The position numbers and the translations under genes were made by a program. Of a stretch of 64,000 nucleotides of DNA, positions 22,136 to 33,126 are shown in pieces. Position 1 is the stretch's first letter, and each line of letters opens with the position of its first letter. Under the pieces are notes generated by a model. The model worked only from the letters and a program-made list of their open reading frames with translations. It searched no databases and was not told the origin of the DNA. The DNA is taken from contig NC_044558.1 of assembly GCF_007565055.1 (NCBI RefSeq), positions 81,679,444 to 81,743,443 on the forward strand. Reading direction: 5' to 3'. Origin of the DNA: Rhinopithecus roxellana (Eukaryota; Chordata; Mammalia; Primates; Cercopithecidae).

Positions 22136-22430
22136 TGCCCGGGTGCAGTGGCTCACACCTGTAATCCCAGCACTTCGGGAGGCCAAGGTGGGAGGATCAC
22201 TTGAGCCCAGGAGTTTGAGACCAGCCTGGGCAACACAGTGAGACTCCCTCTCTACAAAAAAGTACAAAATTAGCCAGGCGTGGTAATTCCCATGCCTGGT
22301 AGTCCCAGCTACACTGAAGGCTGAGGTGGGAGGATCTCTTGAACCCAGGAGGTCAAGGCTGCAGTGAGCCATTGTGCCACTTTACTCCAGCCTGGGTGAC
22401 AGAGCAAGACCCTGTCCCAAAAAAATAAAA
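22136..22430 (+). mobile_element. Alu (S/J-like)
   Basis: GCCCGGGTGCAGTGGCTCAC start, 4 bp after the retrocopy's target duplication; A-rich tail to 22436. Ends 150 bp from exon w15. Confidence 0.9.
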
Positions 22431-22579
22431 ATAAAGACATCTATCTGTCCACTAATTACCTATTGCAAAATAATAAAACCTCATTTGGAATGTCAGTCAA
22501 TCTACTCCAAGCCCTTAAAATTAATCCATTATGACTACGAATAGGATAGAGCAATGCACGTTCATATTCACAGACTTGC

Positions 22580-22803
22580 CTGCTTCTGTCTTCACAGTAT
22601 CTAAAAATAGCCTCTTTGGTAATTAGTCTATTAGTTCTTCTCATTTCATTCAAAACTGCCGTCATCCAGTCCTCCACACGCCCTTCGGCCCGCACGATCT
22701 TCCGAAACTCCATGACTTCTCCTTCTGCTGAAATCATCGCGGACACCAGTTTTTCTCCACTATCGCCGTCGTTAAACCTCAGCGATGCTATGTTGTCGTA
22801 CAT
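22580..22803 (-). CDS. DNAH10: DNAH10 exon w15 (linker), GC donor
   Basis: 224 nt, residues 893-966, MYDNIASLRFNDGDSG to FRYCEDRS, plus AG of a split arginine. The acceptor is TTTGCAG. The intron begins AG|GCAAGT; the first downstream GT (GTCTGT) would add residues and break the phase with w16, so this is read as a second GC-AG intron. Contains SAEGEVMEF, where dyneins keep an 'S.EGE.(V/M).(F/L)' motif, and VEDWMTAVLNEMRRT. Confidence 0.95.
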
Positions 22804-23149
22804 CTGCAAAACAGGGAGAGGCGGCCCTGTAAGACCTGCACTGAGTTCTGGAATCAAAGACCAGCCAGCAGTGCTTCATCCAGCAGAGCTGCCACAATGA
22901 AAGCAATGGCAACCATTGAGCCGAGATCACAGGCAAGATGGATGTCGTTCACCCACCTGTGTGCTCATCCGAAAGACACTTATTGGGGACTTTCATTTAC
23001 TCTACACTGTGCAAAGATCTGTGGAGGATTGAAAACAGAAAGAAAAAGAAGACAGACTCTGTCCCTAACCCTGCTGGAGTGGGGAGATATCTGGACACAG
23101 GAGCCAGTGGAACGTGGAGGAGGCAGAAGGGTGATTAACACCCCAGGCT

Positions 23150-23375
23150 GGGGAACAGAGGCCTGTGGTGGAATCCCAGCTTCCCCACTATCCAGTTGAG
23201 CAACTATGGGTGAGTTGCTCCTCCTCTCTCTGCCTGGAATAAACATAATCATGGCACTTACCAAGGTGGGCTTGGGAGAATCAAATGAAACCATGTGAGT
23301 TGAATGCCAGCACACTGTTAAACACGTGGCATTTGCTGATTATTATCATTGTTATTAATTAGAATAACATTTAGG
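23150..23375 (+). repeat. MIR element
   Basis: GGAATCCCAGCTTCCCCACT, CACTTACCAAGGTGG, ACACTGTTAAACACGTGGC and an ATTATTATCA end follow MIR order. Confidence 0.65.
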
Positions 23376-23565
23376 ACAATGGGTCCTTTAGGGCCCACCA
23401 TATAGTACAAGGCACTCGCAAATCAGAGAGGAGAGGAAGGCAACAAATAGACTTTAAAGAATAAAATCAGAGGTCTCCAAAAGAGGCAAACAGTAAATGA
23501 AGTATTCCTGATACTATATTTTTCTGTAACAGTAAAATACTTGTTTACAAAAGTGGAAGCAGAAG

Positions 23566-23733
23566 GCCAGGCACAATAGCTCATGGCTGTAATCCCACCA
23601 CTTTAGGAGGCTGAGGCAGGAGGACCGCTTGAGCCCAGGAGGTAGAGGCTGCAATGAGCTGTGATCACACCACTGACTCCAGGCTGGGCAACAAAGCAAG
23701 GCCCCATCTCAAAAAAAAAAAAAAAAAAAAAAA
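23566..23733 (+). mobile_element. Alu with large internal deletion
   Basis: The first about 75 bp of an Alu join directly to the right arm (GAGCCCAGGAGGTAGAGGC), giving a 150-bp element plus A-tail. Confidence 0.85.
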
Positions 23734-23887
23734 AGAAACAGAATCCTTTGAGAATTTCTCAAAGGAAAAACATGCAGTCAAAAACATGAATTTTACATTA
23801 AGAAGGAAGTCAGCATTAATTAAACAGAAAGTATGGAAGAAAACACTTGTTCCTAAGTGCTCTGTTAATTTGGAATGGAGGAATTAC

Positions 23888-24115
23888 CCTGCAATACTGA
23901 TTCTCAACCGGGGATGATTTTGCCACCAGGGGACATTGGCAATGTCTGGAGATGTTTCTGGTTGTCATAACTAGGGAGGGGGTGCTACTGACATCTAGTA
24001 AGTTGCGATCAGGGATGCTACATAATATCCTGTAATGCACAGGACAGCACCCACGGCAAAGATCATCCAGCCCCAAATGCCAGTAGTGCCGAGGCTCAGA
24101 GCCCCTGCCCGGGCT
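23888..24115 (+). mobile_element. MER20 hAT DNA transposon
   Basis: GATTCTCAACCGGGGATGAT, GGCAATGTCTGGAGATGTTT, GTGCTACTGACATCTAG and AATGCACAGGACAGC match MER20 closely through to CCAGTAGTGCCGAGGC. Confidence 0.9.
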
Positions 24116-24297
24116 GACGCTAGATAAAGAGCTTTGATTAGCAGGCCAAAGATCATGTCTGGCCAGCCTCTGTTCGCCATCACAAGGCACAGTTTTCTCT
24201 GTTGTTTCCTGCCATTCCAGAAATGGTTCATGGATACATATACATTTATTTAAAAAGTATGAAATTATGGTTTGGAAGGAATCATAACAAATTCATG

Positions 24298-24450
24298 ACA
24301 GTGGCGGGCGCCTGTAGTCCCAGCTACTCGGGAGGCTGAGGCAGGAGAATGGCGTGAACCCAGGAGGTGGAAGTTGCAGTGAGCTGAGATCGCGCCACTG
24401 CACTCCAGCCTGGGTGACACAGTGAGACTCCATCTCAAAAAAAAAAAAAG
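24298..24450 (+). mobile_element. 5'-truncated Alu (right arm)
   Basis: Begins inside the element at GTGGCGGGCGCCTGTAGTCC and keeps the A-tail. Confidence 0.9.
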
Positions 24451-24599
24451 AAAGTAGAGGAAGTATGAATGGGGATGGGGACAAAGAGTATTGCAAATCT
24501 GTACAACTTTACAAAAAAAAGACACAAACCAAATATGACTAAATGGTAACACGTGCCAATTCTGGGTAGTGGAGAGGGTTGTTTAGCCAACATTGCAAA

Positions 24600-24800
24600 G
24601 CAGGCACTGTTCAAAGTGCTTTATAAATAGTAACTCATTCCATCTTTATAGCAGCTCCACCGAAACAGGTAACTATTGGGGTTATGTCCGTTCACAGATG
24701 AGGAAACTGATGTCCAGGGAGATCAAGTAACTTGCCGAAGGTCACACAGAAACTCAGAATAGAGCAAAGATTTGAACCCCAGCCGTCTGGTTCTAGAGTC
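24600..24800 (-). repeat. MIR element, reverse orientation
   Basis: CACAGATGAGGAAACTGATG and AAGGTCACACAGAAACTC are the reverse complement of the MIR core. Confidence 0.85.
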
Positions 24801-24990
24801 CATGTGTGAAACCACTATCCTCTAATGCCTCTCTGTTTAATATATTAGTCTTCATATATTTCTGTATTTTTTATTTTTAATTTTTTTTAGTTTATAAAAG
24901 GAAAGGTTTTGGACTGTGGAAAAAGCGCTGAATCTGGTGTGATTTCAGACTGAGTGAATATCGTCAGGCTTACGCTTCAAATTAAAACTC

Positions 24991-25290
24991 CAGGGCTGAG
25001 TGCAGTGGTTCACACCTGCAATCCCAGCACTTTGGGAGGCTGAGGTGGGAGGATCGCTTGAGCTCAGGAGTTAGGGACCAGCCTGGGCAACATAATGAGA
25101 CCCCATCTCTCCAAAAAAATATATAAAAAATAGCCAGGCATGGTAGTGTGCACTTGTGGTCCCAGCAACTCAGGAAGCTGAGGTGGCAGATCACTAGAGT
25201 CAGGGACGTCGAGGCTGCAGTGAGCCACGAACTGCACCACTGCACTCCAGCCTGGGCAACAGAGCCAGACCCTATCTCAGAAAACAAACC
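24991..25290 (+). mobile_element. Alu (J-like)
   Basis: GGGCTGAGTGCAGTGGTTCAC start; ends about 130 bp from exon w14. Confidence 0.9.
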
Positions 25291-25419
25291 AAAAACCCAA
25301 CTCTAACAACATTTCAGTCTTAACCTTTTGGGTTGAACCTCATGGCAAAGGGAACCAGGGAGGACCGAAGGCGGTTCTAAGGCTTACACGGGGAGCCCCT
25401 GCCCACCCAGAGGGCCAAC

Positions 25420-25653
25420 CTTGATCATGTGCTCCTGGACGCAGAGTGGGTCACTGCTCCCCAGAATGCTGAGCAGCTCATCGTCAGAAATGAAGAAGAA
25501 CCTCGGGAAAGCGTTTCTCTTCGAATCTAAGTAGTCGTTGAGGCTTTTCTGGCATTTCTCCAGGCCCTCGCTGACATTCTGTAGGTCGCTGAGGCGGTTT
25601 GGGGCTTCACAGCACCTCTTGATCACGGGGTCTTTTAAGGTCTCGCCCATGAT
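25420..25653 (-). CDS. DNAH10: DNAH10 exon w14 (linker)
   Basis: 234 nt, 78 codons (residues 815-892), IMGETLKDPVIKRCC to CVQEHMIK. The acceptor is TGGTCCAG and the donor GTTGGC, which is weak at +3 to +5. Contains LEKCQKSLNDYLDSKRNAFP followed by RFFFISDDELLSILGSS, the near-invariant 'L..YL..KR..FPRF.F.S...LL.IL' stretch of all dynein heavy chains. Confidence 0.98.
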
Positions 25654-26204
25654 CTGGACCAGGACAGAGGAGAGCCATCAAGCAGGGTGAGCAGGGAGAG
25701 CAGACACACTGTTTTTGACCCCCAACAGGCACGCGCCAGAGCCCAGGCACAGCAGAGACCAAACTGACAAGCTGCCCAATGCCATCGGCTTTCAGGGGAT
25801 CAGTTTATCATTTTTAAACATGCGTATCCTTAGCACCTTCTGACATACTACATGTAACTAACTGGTTTCTGGTTTTTCTTTTCGTTATCCCATAAGGCGG
25901 CCAGCTGCACGGGGAAAGGATTTTTTGTTTTGTTCACTGATGGGTTCCACCCCACCCTACAGCAGTGCTTACACCCAGTAACCCAATCAACATTTGCTGA
26001 GTAAAGGAAGCTGGCAACTCCACCGTGAGCGATTTGTATATACAGAATATTCACAGCAGCTTCTTCACCACAGCAGAAAAAGAAAGAAATAGCCTCAATG
26101 TCCAGCAACAGGTCAGTCATCTGCTGTGAGTGATAATTTCGATGTTTATTTATTGAAATACGTCAAGTTGTTCAATGAAAATAGCCAATGATATTGGTAA
26201 GAAT

Positions 26205-26512
26205 GATTCTAGTTTCATGCCTGTAAACCCAGTGCTTTGGGAGAGTAAGGCAGGAGGATCGTTTGAGGCCAGGAGTCTGAGACCAGCCTGGGCGATAGAG
26301 CAAAACTCCATCGCTACTAAAAAAAAGAAAAAAAAAAACCTTTTTTTTTTTTTTAAGTTAGCTAGGTGTGGTGGTGCACACCTGTAGTCCCAGCTACCTG
26401 GGAGGCCAAGGCGAGGATCATAGGAGCCCAGGAGTTGGAAGCTGCAGTGAGCTATGATCACTGGGCCACAAAGCAAGACCTCGTCTCTTTAAAAAAAAAA
26501 AAAAAAAAAAAA
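26205..26512 (+). mobile_element. Alu (J-like), 5' end diverged
   Basis: CATGCCTGTAAACCCAGTGC onward; middle A-rich region has expanded to A/T runs at 26320-26355. Confidence 0.85.
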
Positions 26513-26729
26513 GAATGATCCTATTTTGTCGAATGTTATTTATTTATCTATATATATTTGTATGTTTGTGCAGGAATAAACATTCCGGAAAGCTACATGC
26601 TCAACTGTGAAAATGGTTACCCTGGGCAAGGGGATGATAGGTACTTTTTTCTTCCTTTCTTTTTTTTCTTGGCTTTTTGTAATTTCTAAAGCATTCTGTA
26701 ATGAATTGATACTTGTCATGTTCTTCTTC

Positions 26730-27034
26730 TTCTTTTTTTTTTTTTTTTTTTGAGGCGGAGTCTCGCTCTGTCGCCCAGGCTGGAGTGCAGTGGCCGGATC
26801 TCAGCTCACTGCAAGCTCCGCCTCCCGGGTTCCCACCATTCTCCTGCCTCAGCCTCCCGAGTAGCTGGGACTACAGGCGCCCGCCACCTCGCCCGGCTAG
26901 TTTTTTGTATTTTTTAGTAGAGACGGGGTTTCACTGTGTTAGCCAGGATGGTCTCGATCTCCTGACCTCGTGATCCACCCGCCTCGGCCTCCCAAAGTGC
27001 TGGGATTACAGGCTTGAGCCACCGCGCCCGGCCT
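26730..27034 (-). mobile_element. AluY, Old World monkey type
   Basis: GTGGCCGGATCTCAGCTC and CAGGCTTGAGCCACCGCGCC. Inserted directly at the poly-T of the next Alu, giving a head-to-tail pair. Confidence 0.95.
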
Positions 27035-27332
27035 TTTTTTTTTTTTTTTTGAGGCAGAGTCTCACTCTGTCACCCAGGCTAGAGTGCAGTGTCGACATCT
27101 CAGCTCACTGCAACCTTCACCTCCCGGGTTCAAGCAATCCTCCCACCTCAGCCTCCTGAGTAGCTGGGATTACAGGCATGCACCACCACGTTTGGCTAAT
27201 TTTTCTGTATTTTTAGAAGAGATGGGGTTTCACCACATTGGCCAGGCTGGTCTCGAACTCCTGACTTCAAGTGATCGCCCACCTCGGCCTCCCAAAGTCC
27301 TGGGATTACAGGTGTGAGTCACCGTGCCCGGC
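27035..27332 (-). mobile_element. Alu (S-like), second of a tandem pair
   Basis: Poly-T at 27035, end CACCGTGCCCGGCC. Confidence 0.94.
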
Positions 27333-28133
27333 CTGATATGTGTTGTATAATTCTTTTAAGTTTAAAAAAAGAGCTTATGCAAATGGGTATGAAACAATTA
27401 TAAACGCTAGTGGATAAAAGAGACCAAAACATGAACTGGCCACCTCTAATTAAAGAACACAGCAGCAAAGCTAAGTAGCAAAATACCCAGGCTTTGAGAG
27501 CAAATGAGCTGGGTTAAAATCCCAGCCACACTAACGACCAGCCACTGTGATGACCAGTCCAACCCTTTCTGGAGATGACTTTAAAATACACACACCCTTT
27601 CACGGGCAATTTGCTTTCTAACAATCTATCTTAAGATATTCACTCTAACTATGGAAAAAGCATTAGGCAAGAACCTGCACATTATTTATGAAAGCAAATA
27701 ACTCTGTTCAAACAAAATGTCAAATTACTAGAGAATAATCAACTAAACTAATGTCAGCCCACTCACTGGAATATAGAGAGCCATGAAAATATTTCCTCAG
27801 ATGACTTCCTAATATGAAATGTTTCTCATAATATTAAGAGAAAATTATGACATAAAGTTGTACACAATATGATTACAATTATGCTTTTTAAATGTATACA
27901 CATAGGAAAAAGATAAAAGGAATATGTTGACATGTTAAAGTGACAGAACCATGAGAGATACATTTTTCCACTGTTCTACGTTTTCAAAATATTTTAAACA
28001 AGCAAATATTGCTTTTATAATAAATGTAAAAAAGATTCAGTGTCATACGCCAGCAGCTAAAAATCAAATGGGAATTTTTACTAGACAGATTAGGGTCATA
28101 AATAATGACAGGAAAAATTCAGAAGCTACTAGT
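27333..28133. other. Intron w13-w14, part with weak repeat signals
   Basis: A MIR-like piece may lie at 27470-27560 (GGCTTTGAGAGCAAATGAGC, AAAATCCCAGCCACAC). The rest, with ATTTATGAAAGCAAATAAC, may be an old LINE. No gene seen. Confidence 0.45.
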
Positions 28134-28425
28134 GGGCCGGGCAAGGTGACTCATGCCTGTAATCCCAGTGCTTTGGGAGGCTGATGTGGGAGAGTCACTT
28201 GAGGCTAGGAGTTTGAGACCAGCCTGGACAACGTAGCAAGATCCTATCCCTGTAAAAATGTTTTAATTAGCTGGGCATGGCAGCACATGCCTGTAGTCTC
28301 AGCTGTTTGGGAGGCTGAGGTAGGAGGATCTCTTTAGCCCATGAGTTTGAGGCTACAGAGAGCCATGATCACATCACTGCACTCCAGCCTGGGCAACGGA
28401 GCAAAACCCTGTCTCTAAAAAATGA
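28134..28425 (+). mobile_element. Alu (J-like)
   Basis: GGGCCGGGCAAGGTGACTCA start; ends about 100 bp from the w13 GC donor. Confidence 0.9.
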
Positions 28426-28529
28426 GAGAGAAGCTACCAATGGAGAAAATACAATGTGCAAATAAAAAAGTACAAACATCTCAAAACACTGCCCTTCTTT
28501 CATTACTAAAATACAAGTGAGTCACTTGC

Positions 28530-28652
28530 CCTTTTAAATACTCTATCGATGTTGTCAAACTTTTTTGCCTCTTCCGGGAGTTGTGATCTTATATCTCCAC
28601 CAATAAAAATACTTTCAAGATACATCCATTTTCTCTGAACCAACATCCAAAT
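28530..28652 (-). CDS. DNAH10: DNAH10 exon w13 (linker), GC donor
   Basis: 123 nt, 41 codons (residues 774-814), IWMLVQRKWMYLESIF to NIDRVFKR. Contains the conserved linker motif W...Q..W.YLE.IF..DI...LP.E...F. The acceptor is TTTACAG. The exon ends at AAAAGG and the intron begins GCAAGT: there is no GT at the required phase, because the nearest one (GTGACT, 4 bases on) would shift the frame of w14. A GC-AG intron is therefore inferred. Confidence 0.95.
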
Positions 28653-28959
28653 CTGTAAATGTACAAAAGGTCAGTGTCAGCAGGTGTTATCAGATACCTC
28701 CAGGAATGGATGGCAAAGCCCCACCCTGACACAGGACAGACCCAAATCAACCCAGGTGGAAGGACCTTCCAGGCAAGGTGACAGAGTGAGCACCTGCATG
28801 GCCAGCTCCCCTCCACTCCAATGAATGTGAATGACGAGGAAAGCATAACTAATGGCCACGCTCTAAAGCAAAAGAAAGCTCTCCATGAAGCCCAGCACAG
28901 GTAGGAAAACGTCTAGTTATGAGAAGGGGGTGAAGCCTGTGACCCACAACAACTAAGGA

Positions 28960-29550
28960 CAGGCCATGCCAAAGTCATGCAAAAAGTGAGCCAAGTACCA
29001 TGTGCCCAGCAAGTCCACTCCTAGGTATTGACTCAAAAGAAGTGAAAACAGGGACTCAAGCAGTTGTACATGAATGCTGACGGCAGCGCTGTTCACAATA
29101 GTCAAAGGGTGAAAACAACCCAAATGTCTATCAGTCAATGAACAGAAAAACAACATGTGATCAATCCACATGATTTAATATTATTGGGCCATAAAAAGGA
29201 TGGAAGCACTGACACACGCTAAAACACGGATGAACCTGGAAAACATCATGCTAAGTGACAAAAGTCAGACGTAAAGGATCATATATCGTGTCATTCCACT
29301 TATATGAAATACCCAAAATAGGCAAATCCATTGACACAGAAAACAGACTGGAGGTTGCCAGATGCTGGGGTGAGGAGATGGGTAGGGAGCGACTGCTTAA
29401 AGGGTACTGGCTTTTCTTTTGGTTTGACGAAAATCTGGAACTAGAGGTGGTAGCTGCACAACACTGTGAATGTACAAAATGTCACTGAATTGTGCACTTT
29501 ACAATAGCTAGTTTTATGTTATGTAAATTTCACCTCAATAAAAAATTTTT
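28960..29550 (+). mobile_element. Old L1 3' part
   Basis: GTCCACTCCTAGGTATTGAC, CACAATAGTCAAAGGGTG, CAATGAACAGAAAAACAAC and TTTCACCTCAATAAAAAA follow an L1M 3' end in sense. Confidence 0.8.
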
Positions 29551-29552
29551 TT

Positions 29553-29845
29553 GACTGAACATGGTGGCTCATGCCTGTAGTCCCAACACTTTGGGAGCCC
29601 AAGGTGGGCAGGTCACTTGAGGTCAGGATTTCAAGACCAGCCTGGCCAACATTGTGAAACCCCATCTCTACTAAAAATACAAAAATTAGCCAGGCATAGT
29701 AGCACATGCCTGTCATCCCAACTACTCTGGAGGCTGAGGCAGGAGAACCACTTGAACCCAGCTGGCAGAGGTTGCAGTGAGCCGAGATGGCGCCACTGCA
29801 CTCCCACCTGGGCGACAGAGCAAGACTCCATCAAAAAAAAAATGT
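29553..29845 (+). mobile_element. Alu (S-like)
   Basis: Sits in the A-rich end of the L1; GACTGAACATGGTGGCTCATG start. Confidence 0.92.
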
Positions 29846-30700
29846 TTTTAACTCACAAATTAAAAAACCGTGCTATATCCTACATATGAGCTTCCGCTAA
29901 CACAAAGTCATAGACAAAACAAACAAATGAACAAAAAAGCAAGGCAAGGAAGCCCAGGCATGAGGGAGGCCTGATCACACACTTGGCCAGTGAACCAGAC
30001 CTGGCTTCATCCCACCCAAGGCTTGGATTGTGGCCAAAAACAAGGTGCTTGCCTGTGGTCTGGGGAGGAAAAAAAGGCAACTGCACAAAAATGGTGCAGT
30101 GAGCCTGGGTTGCTCCCAGAGGTCTGGACAAGTGTTGCCCAAAAGGAAGAAAGCCCCAAACCACCTACTATAAGACCTTACTACATCCCAGTGTGACAGG
30201 CCCCAGGTTAAAGAGGCTGCAAGAACAGATGACAAAGTGAAGCAAACACAAGAAAAAAAAAAAATACATGTGAGATGAGCTAGAAAAAAAAACCGAAATC
30301 ACACAGAGGAAAACCCACCACCATAAAAGAGAATCAACAGGCATTTAAAAAACAAGTGTAGAGAAATCTGAAAAGGAATGTAAAATAAATGCTTCTAATT
30401 GTCAGCGTCATCAAGGAGGCAAAAGCATCCTTGCAACAAGAACAGGACAGTATCAAAGAAAAACAGAGATATACGAAAAAGAAGCAATTAAGAATCTTGG
30501 AAATGAAAATCATTCACTAAAATAAAAACTTAGATCAATTCCTTTGATCATGCACTCTTGCCCTCAACATAAATCAAGACAAAAAAGTATGAAAGAGGAT
30601 CATTTGTTTCTAAGCACAAAATATCCTCATATAAAAGTTCTAAGCACAAAATATCCTTATATATAAGCTACTGCTATGCACTGGCTCTAATCCATCTTCT
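29846..30700. other. Intron w12-w13, unassigned
   Basis: A-rich stretch at 30240-30540 resembles an old LINE in sense. TCTAAGCACAAAATATCCT is repeated at 30611-30629 and 30638-30656 (26-27-bp period). No gene. Confidence 0.45.
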
Positions 30701-30718
30701 GTTCATCTTTTCTCTCAC

Positions 30719-30952
30719 CTCAATGACTTCTCCTATTAGAGAAAGCGTTTTTTCCCATTTGTGAACAGTTTGCAGAAAAGGCCCCACAAATCTGCTTCCT
30801 GAGATGCTCTGCAGGTTGAAAGTGTTGTCATCAAGAGACTGAATAATTTCGTCAACAGAACCCAGGATGTAGCCTCGCTCCTGTGTGCCTTTGTAATACT
30901 TGACTACAGTGAATTTCATATTTTCCCACGTGTCTAGGATTTCCTTCACAGC
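30719..30952 (-). CDS. DNAH10: DNAH10 exon w12 (linker)
   Basis: 234 nt, 78 codons (residues 696-773), AVKEILDTWENMKFTVV to SLIGEVIE. The acceptor is GAACAG and the donor GTGAGA. Contains the linker signature region: SVDEIIQSLDDNTFNLQ and SGSRFVGPFLQTVHKWEK. In known dynein structures this region forms the linker body. No deviation that would suggest loss of function is visible. Confidence 0.97.
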
Positions 30953-31104
30953 CTGTTCAGGAATAGAAAAAGAATGATTCAGGCACATGAACTGAAAAGA
31001 CCGAGCCCCAACCCAAAAACACCTGCCTTAGCTTGCTTTTGGCTAACAACGCAATTGGAGTCCTGGGTCTGTTTCCTGAAAAGTTGGGATTCTGTTATGG
31101 TAAT

Positions 31105-31295
31105 AATAGTCACCTATCAAGCATTTGCTATGTGGCAGGTAAGCATGTCACATACATGATCTCATTCAGTCTTCAAAGCAAATACCTCAAATTATATTGG
31201 TAGGGATTATTATCACCCACATTTTACAGAGATGGCAACTGAGACTCAGACATGAGGCTTAGCTACTGAGCCCCAGAAACAGGATCTAAACCTCA
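31105..31295 (-). repeat. MIR element, reverse orientation
   Basis: CAAGCATTTGCTATGTGGCA, ATTATCACCCACATTTTACA and GAGATGGCAACTGAG. Confidence 0.75.
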
Positions 31296-31419
31296 CAGTC
31301 TGCCCCCGAAGCCTGCACAGTTATGAGATCCTGCCCCTGTGCTTACTCTACTGTCACAAAAAACAAATTACAAAGTGATATGTCTCTTATGATTCCATAT
31401 TCAAAACAATCTGTATCGA

Positions 31420-31545
31420 GGCAGGGGGCGGTAGCTCATGCCTGTAATCCTAACACTTTAGGAAGTCAAGGTGAGCAGGTTGCTTGAGCCCAAGAGTTCA
31501 TGACCAGCCTTGGCAACACAGGGAGACCCCGTTTCAAAAAAAAAT
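31420..31545 (+). mobile_element. Free left Alu monomer (FLAM-like)
   Basis: GGGGGCGGTAGCTCATGCC start, stops after the left arm with CCGTTTC and an A-tail. Confidence 0.8.
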
Positions 31546-31554
31546 CTGTATCAA

Positions 31555-32430
31555 TACAGATGTATATGTGTATACATATGTACGTGTGTACATTATATGT
31601 ATATTATGCATACGTTTGGTATATTGTGTACACTGTGTGTATATGTATACATGTGTGTATATTGTGTGTACATGTGTATATTAGGTACATTGTACATTGT
31701 ATGTATATGTATATGTGTGTACATTATATGTATGTGTGCATATTAGGTACACTGTGTGTACATTGTGTGTATAAGAATACATAGTGTACATTATGTGTAC
31801 ATGTATATATTAGGTACACTGTGTGTACATTAGGTGCATATGTACACATGTATATACATTATGTGTATATGTTAGGTATGCTGTGTGCACACTGTATGTA
31901 TATTTTGTGTGTTTCCATGCATATGTGTCTACATGTATATACATGTGTATATATACATGTGTGGTATACTATGTACAGTCATGCACTGCATAAGGACATT
32001 TCAGCCAGTGATGAATCTCATATACAATGGTGGTCCCATAGGATTATTAGACCATATTTTGGCTGTACCTTCTCTATATTGAGATACACACGTACTACTA
32101 GGTTACAATGGCTGACAGTACTCAATATAGTCACTTGCTGTACAGGCTTGCAGTGTAGAGCAATAGGCTCTAGCCAACAGCCTAGGTGTGCAGTAGTCAT
32201 CCCAGCTAGGTTTGTTTGCACAAACATGAATCAACTCAGGAGACATTTCTCAGAATGTGTCCCCACCATTAGGTGACACATGACTGTATACATGTATGTG
32301 CATGTATGTGTAGGGGTATGTGTATGTGTGTACCTGTGTATGTGTATGTTTGTGCACACAAATGCATGGGCGTATATGCACATATGTGAGTAGTATGTGT
32401 GTATGCATATGTATATGTGTGTGCATGCAT
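31555..32430. repeat. TG/TA-rich purine-pyrimidine block
   Basis: Irregular GTATATGTGT and TGTGTACAT repeats at 31555-31973 and 32287-32430, interrupted by a DNA transposon. Cys-Val-Tyr-Ile-rich frames through it are composition artefacts. Confidence 0.93.
31974..32288 (+). mobile_element. Tigger-like (Tc1/mariner) non-autonomous DNA transposon
   Basis: Element 31976-32286 has terminal inverted repeats CAGTCATG / CATGACTG and is flanked by TA on both sides (31974-31975, 32287-32288). Internal GTCCCATAGGATTATTAGAC and GCCTAGGTGTGCAGTAG recur in the copy at 48306. Family name not certain. No transposase frame. Confidence 0.8.
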
Positions 32431-32726
32431 TTTGAAGTAGGGAAAGAAATACACTAAAAAGTTAATAATTTTCAAGTGGTGGGATTATGAATTTTTTTCA
32501 ATTTTCTACCATCAATATCTATTACTTCTATTTAAAAATCAATGGCAAAATAAATAAATAAAAAAATAAGAAAAATTTTTTTAAACAATGGAAAATGAAA
32601 CTACAATTGGGAACAATAAAAAATTTAATTAAAACAGAAATTGTATTTAATATAATTCTTTATTACTGAAGTACAGCAGGTACTAAAGCAAATATGTTTT
32701 CTCTTTTCTGTTTGTTTTTCTTCTTT

Positions 32727-32920
32727 GAGACAGAAAATGTCTCACCCTGTCACCCAGGCTGGAGTGCCATGGTGCGATCACAGGTCACTGCAGCCTCCAC
32801 CTTCTAGGTTCAAGTGATCCTCCCACCTCAGCCTCCCAAGAAGTTAGGACTAAAGGCATGCCACCACACCCAGCTAATTTTTTTCTTTTAGTAGAGATGA
32901 GGTCTCCCTATTTTCTTTTT
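32727..32920 (-). mobile_element. Truncated Alu near the w11 donor
   Basis: From TTTGAGACAGAAAATGTCTC to GTAGAGATGAGGTCTCCCTA; the 5' part of the Alu is missing. Lies about 50 bp from the splice donor at 32967-32972. Confidence 0.88.
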
Positions 32921-32972
32921 GAATTAAAAGAAGACTCTGTTTTCTCCAGCCTGTTTTTAACTGAAGTCTTAC

Positions 32973-33126
32973 CTTCTCAATGGCAACCTCCTTGATTGCT
33001 GCTGTGACAATCTCATTGAGAACATCCGTGTGTTTGTGCAGTTCCATAGCAAACATATTTTCCAGGGTGAACGTTTCGGTCATTTCAAAAAAGACAGACG
33101 TTTTTTCCATAAGTTCCTTCCAATGC
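32973..33126 (-). CDS. DNAH10: DNAH10 exon w11 (linker)
   Basis: 154 nt, residues 645-695, HWKELMEKTSVFFEM to EVAIEK. The acceptor is CTTTCAG and the donor GTAAGA. The first G completes arginine, giving the highly conserved RHW of dynein linkers across the exon junction. A 5'-truncated Alu ends about 55 bp from the donor. Confidence 0.95.

Noticed and set aside
22136..22430. U6-Alu chimera (U6 piece joined to the following Alu)
   Set aside because: The target duplication AAGACTGCTA lies between the U6 piece and the Alu, so U6 belongs to the retrocopy on the other side.
22580..22857. Extension of exon w15 upstream and downstream in the same open frame
   Set aside because: The acceptor TTTGCAG and the GC donor are fixed by phase with w14 and w16; the extra residues are intron read-through.
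31484..32276. Cys-Val-Tyr-Ile-rich plus-strand frames
   Set aside because: Translation of TG/TA repeats and a DNA transposon.
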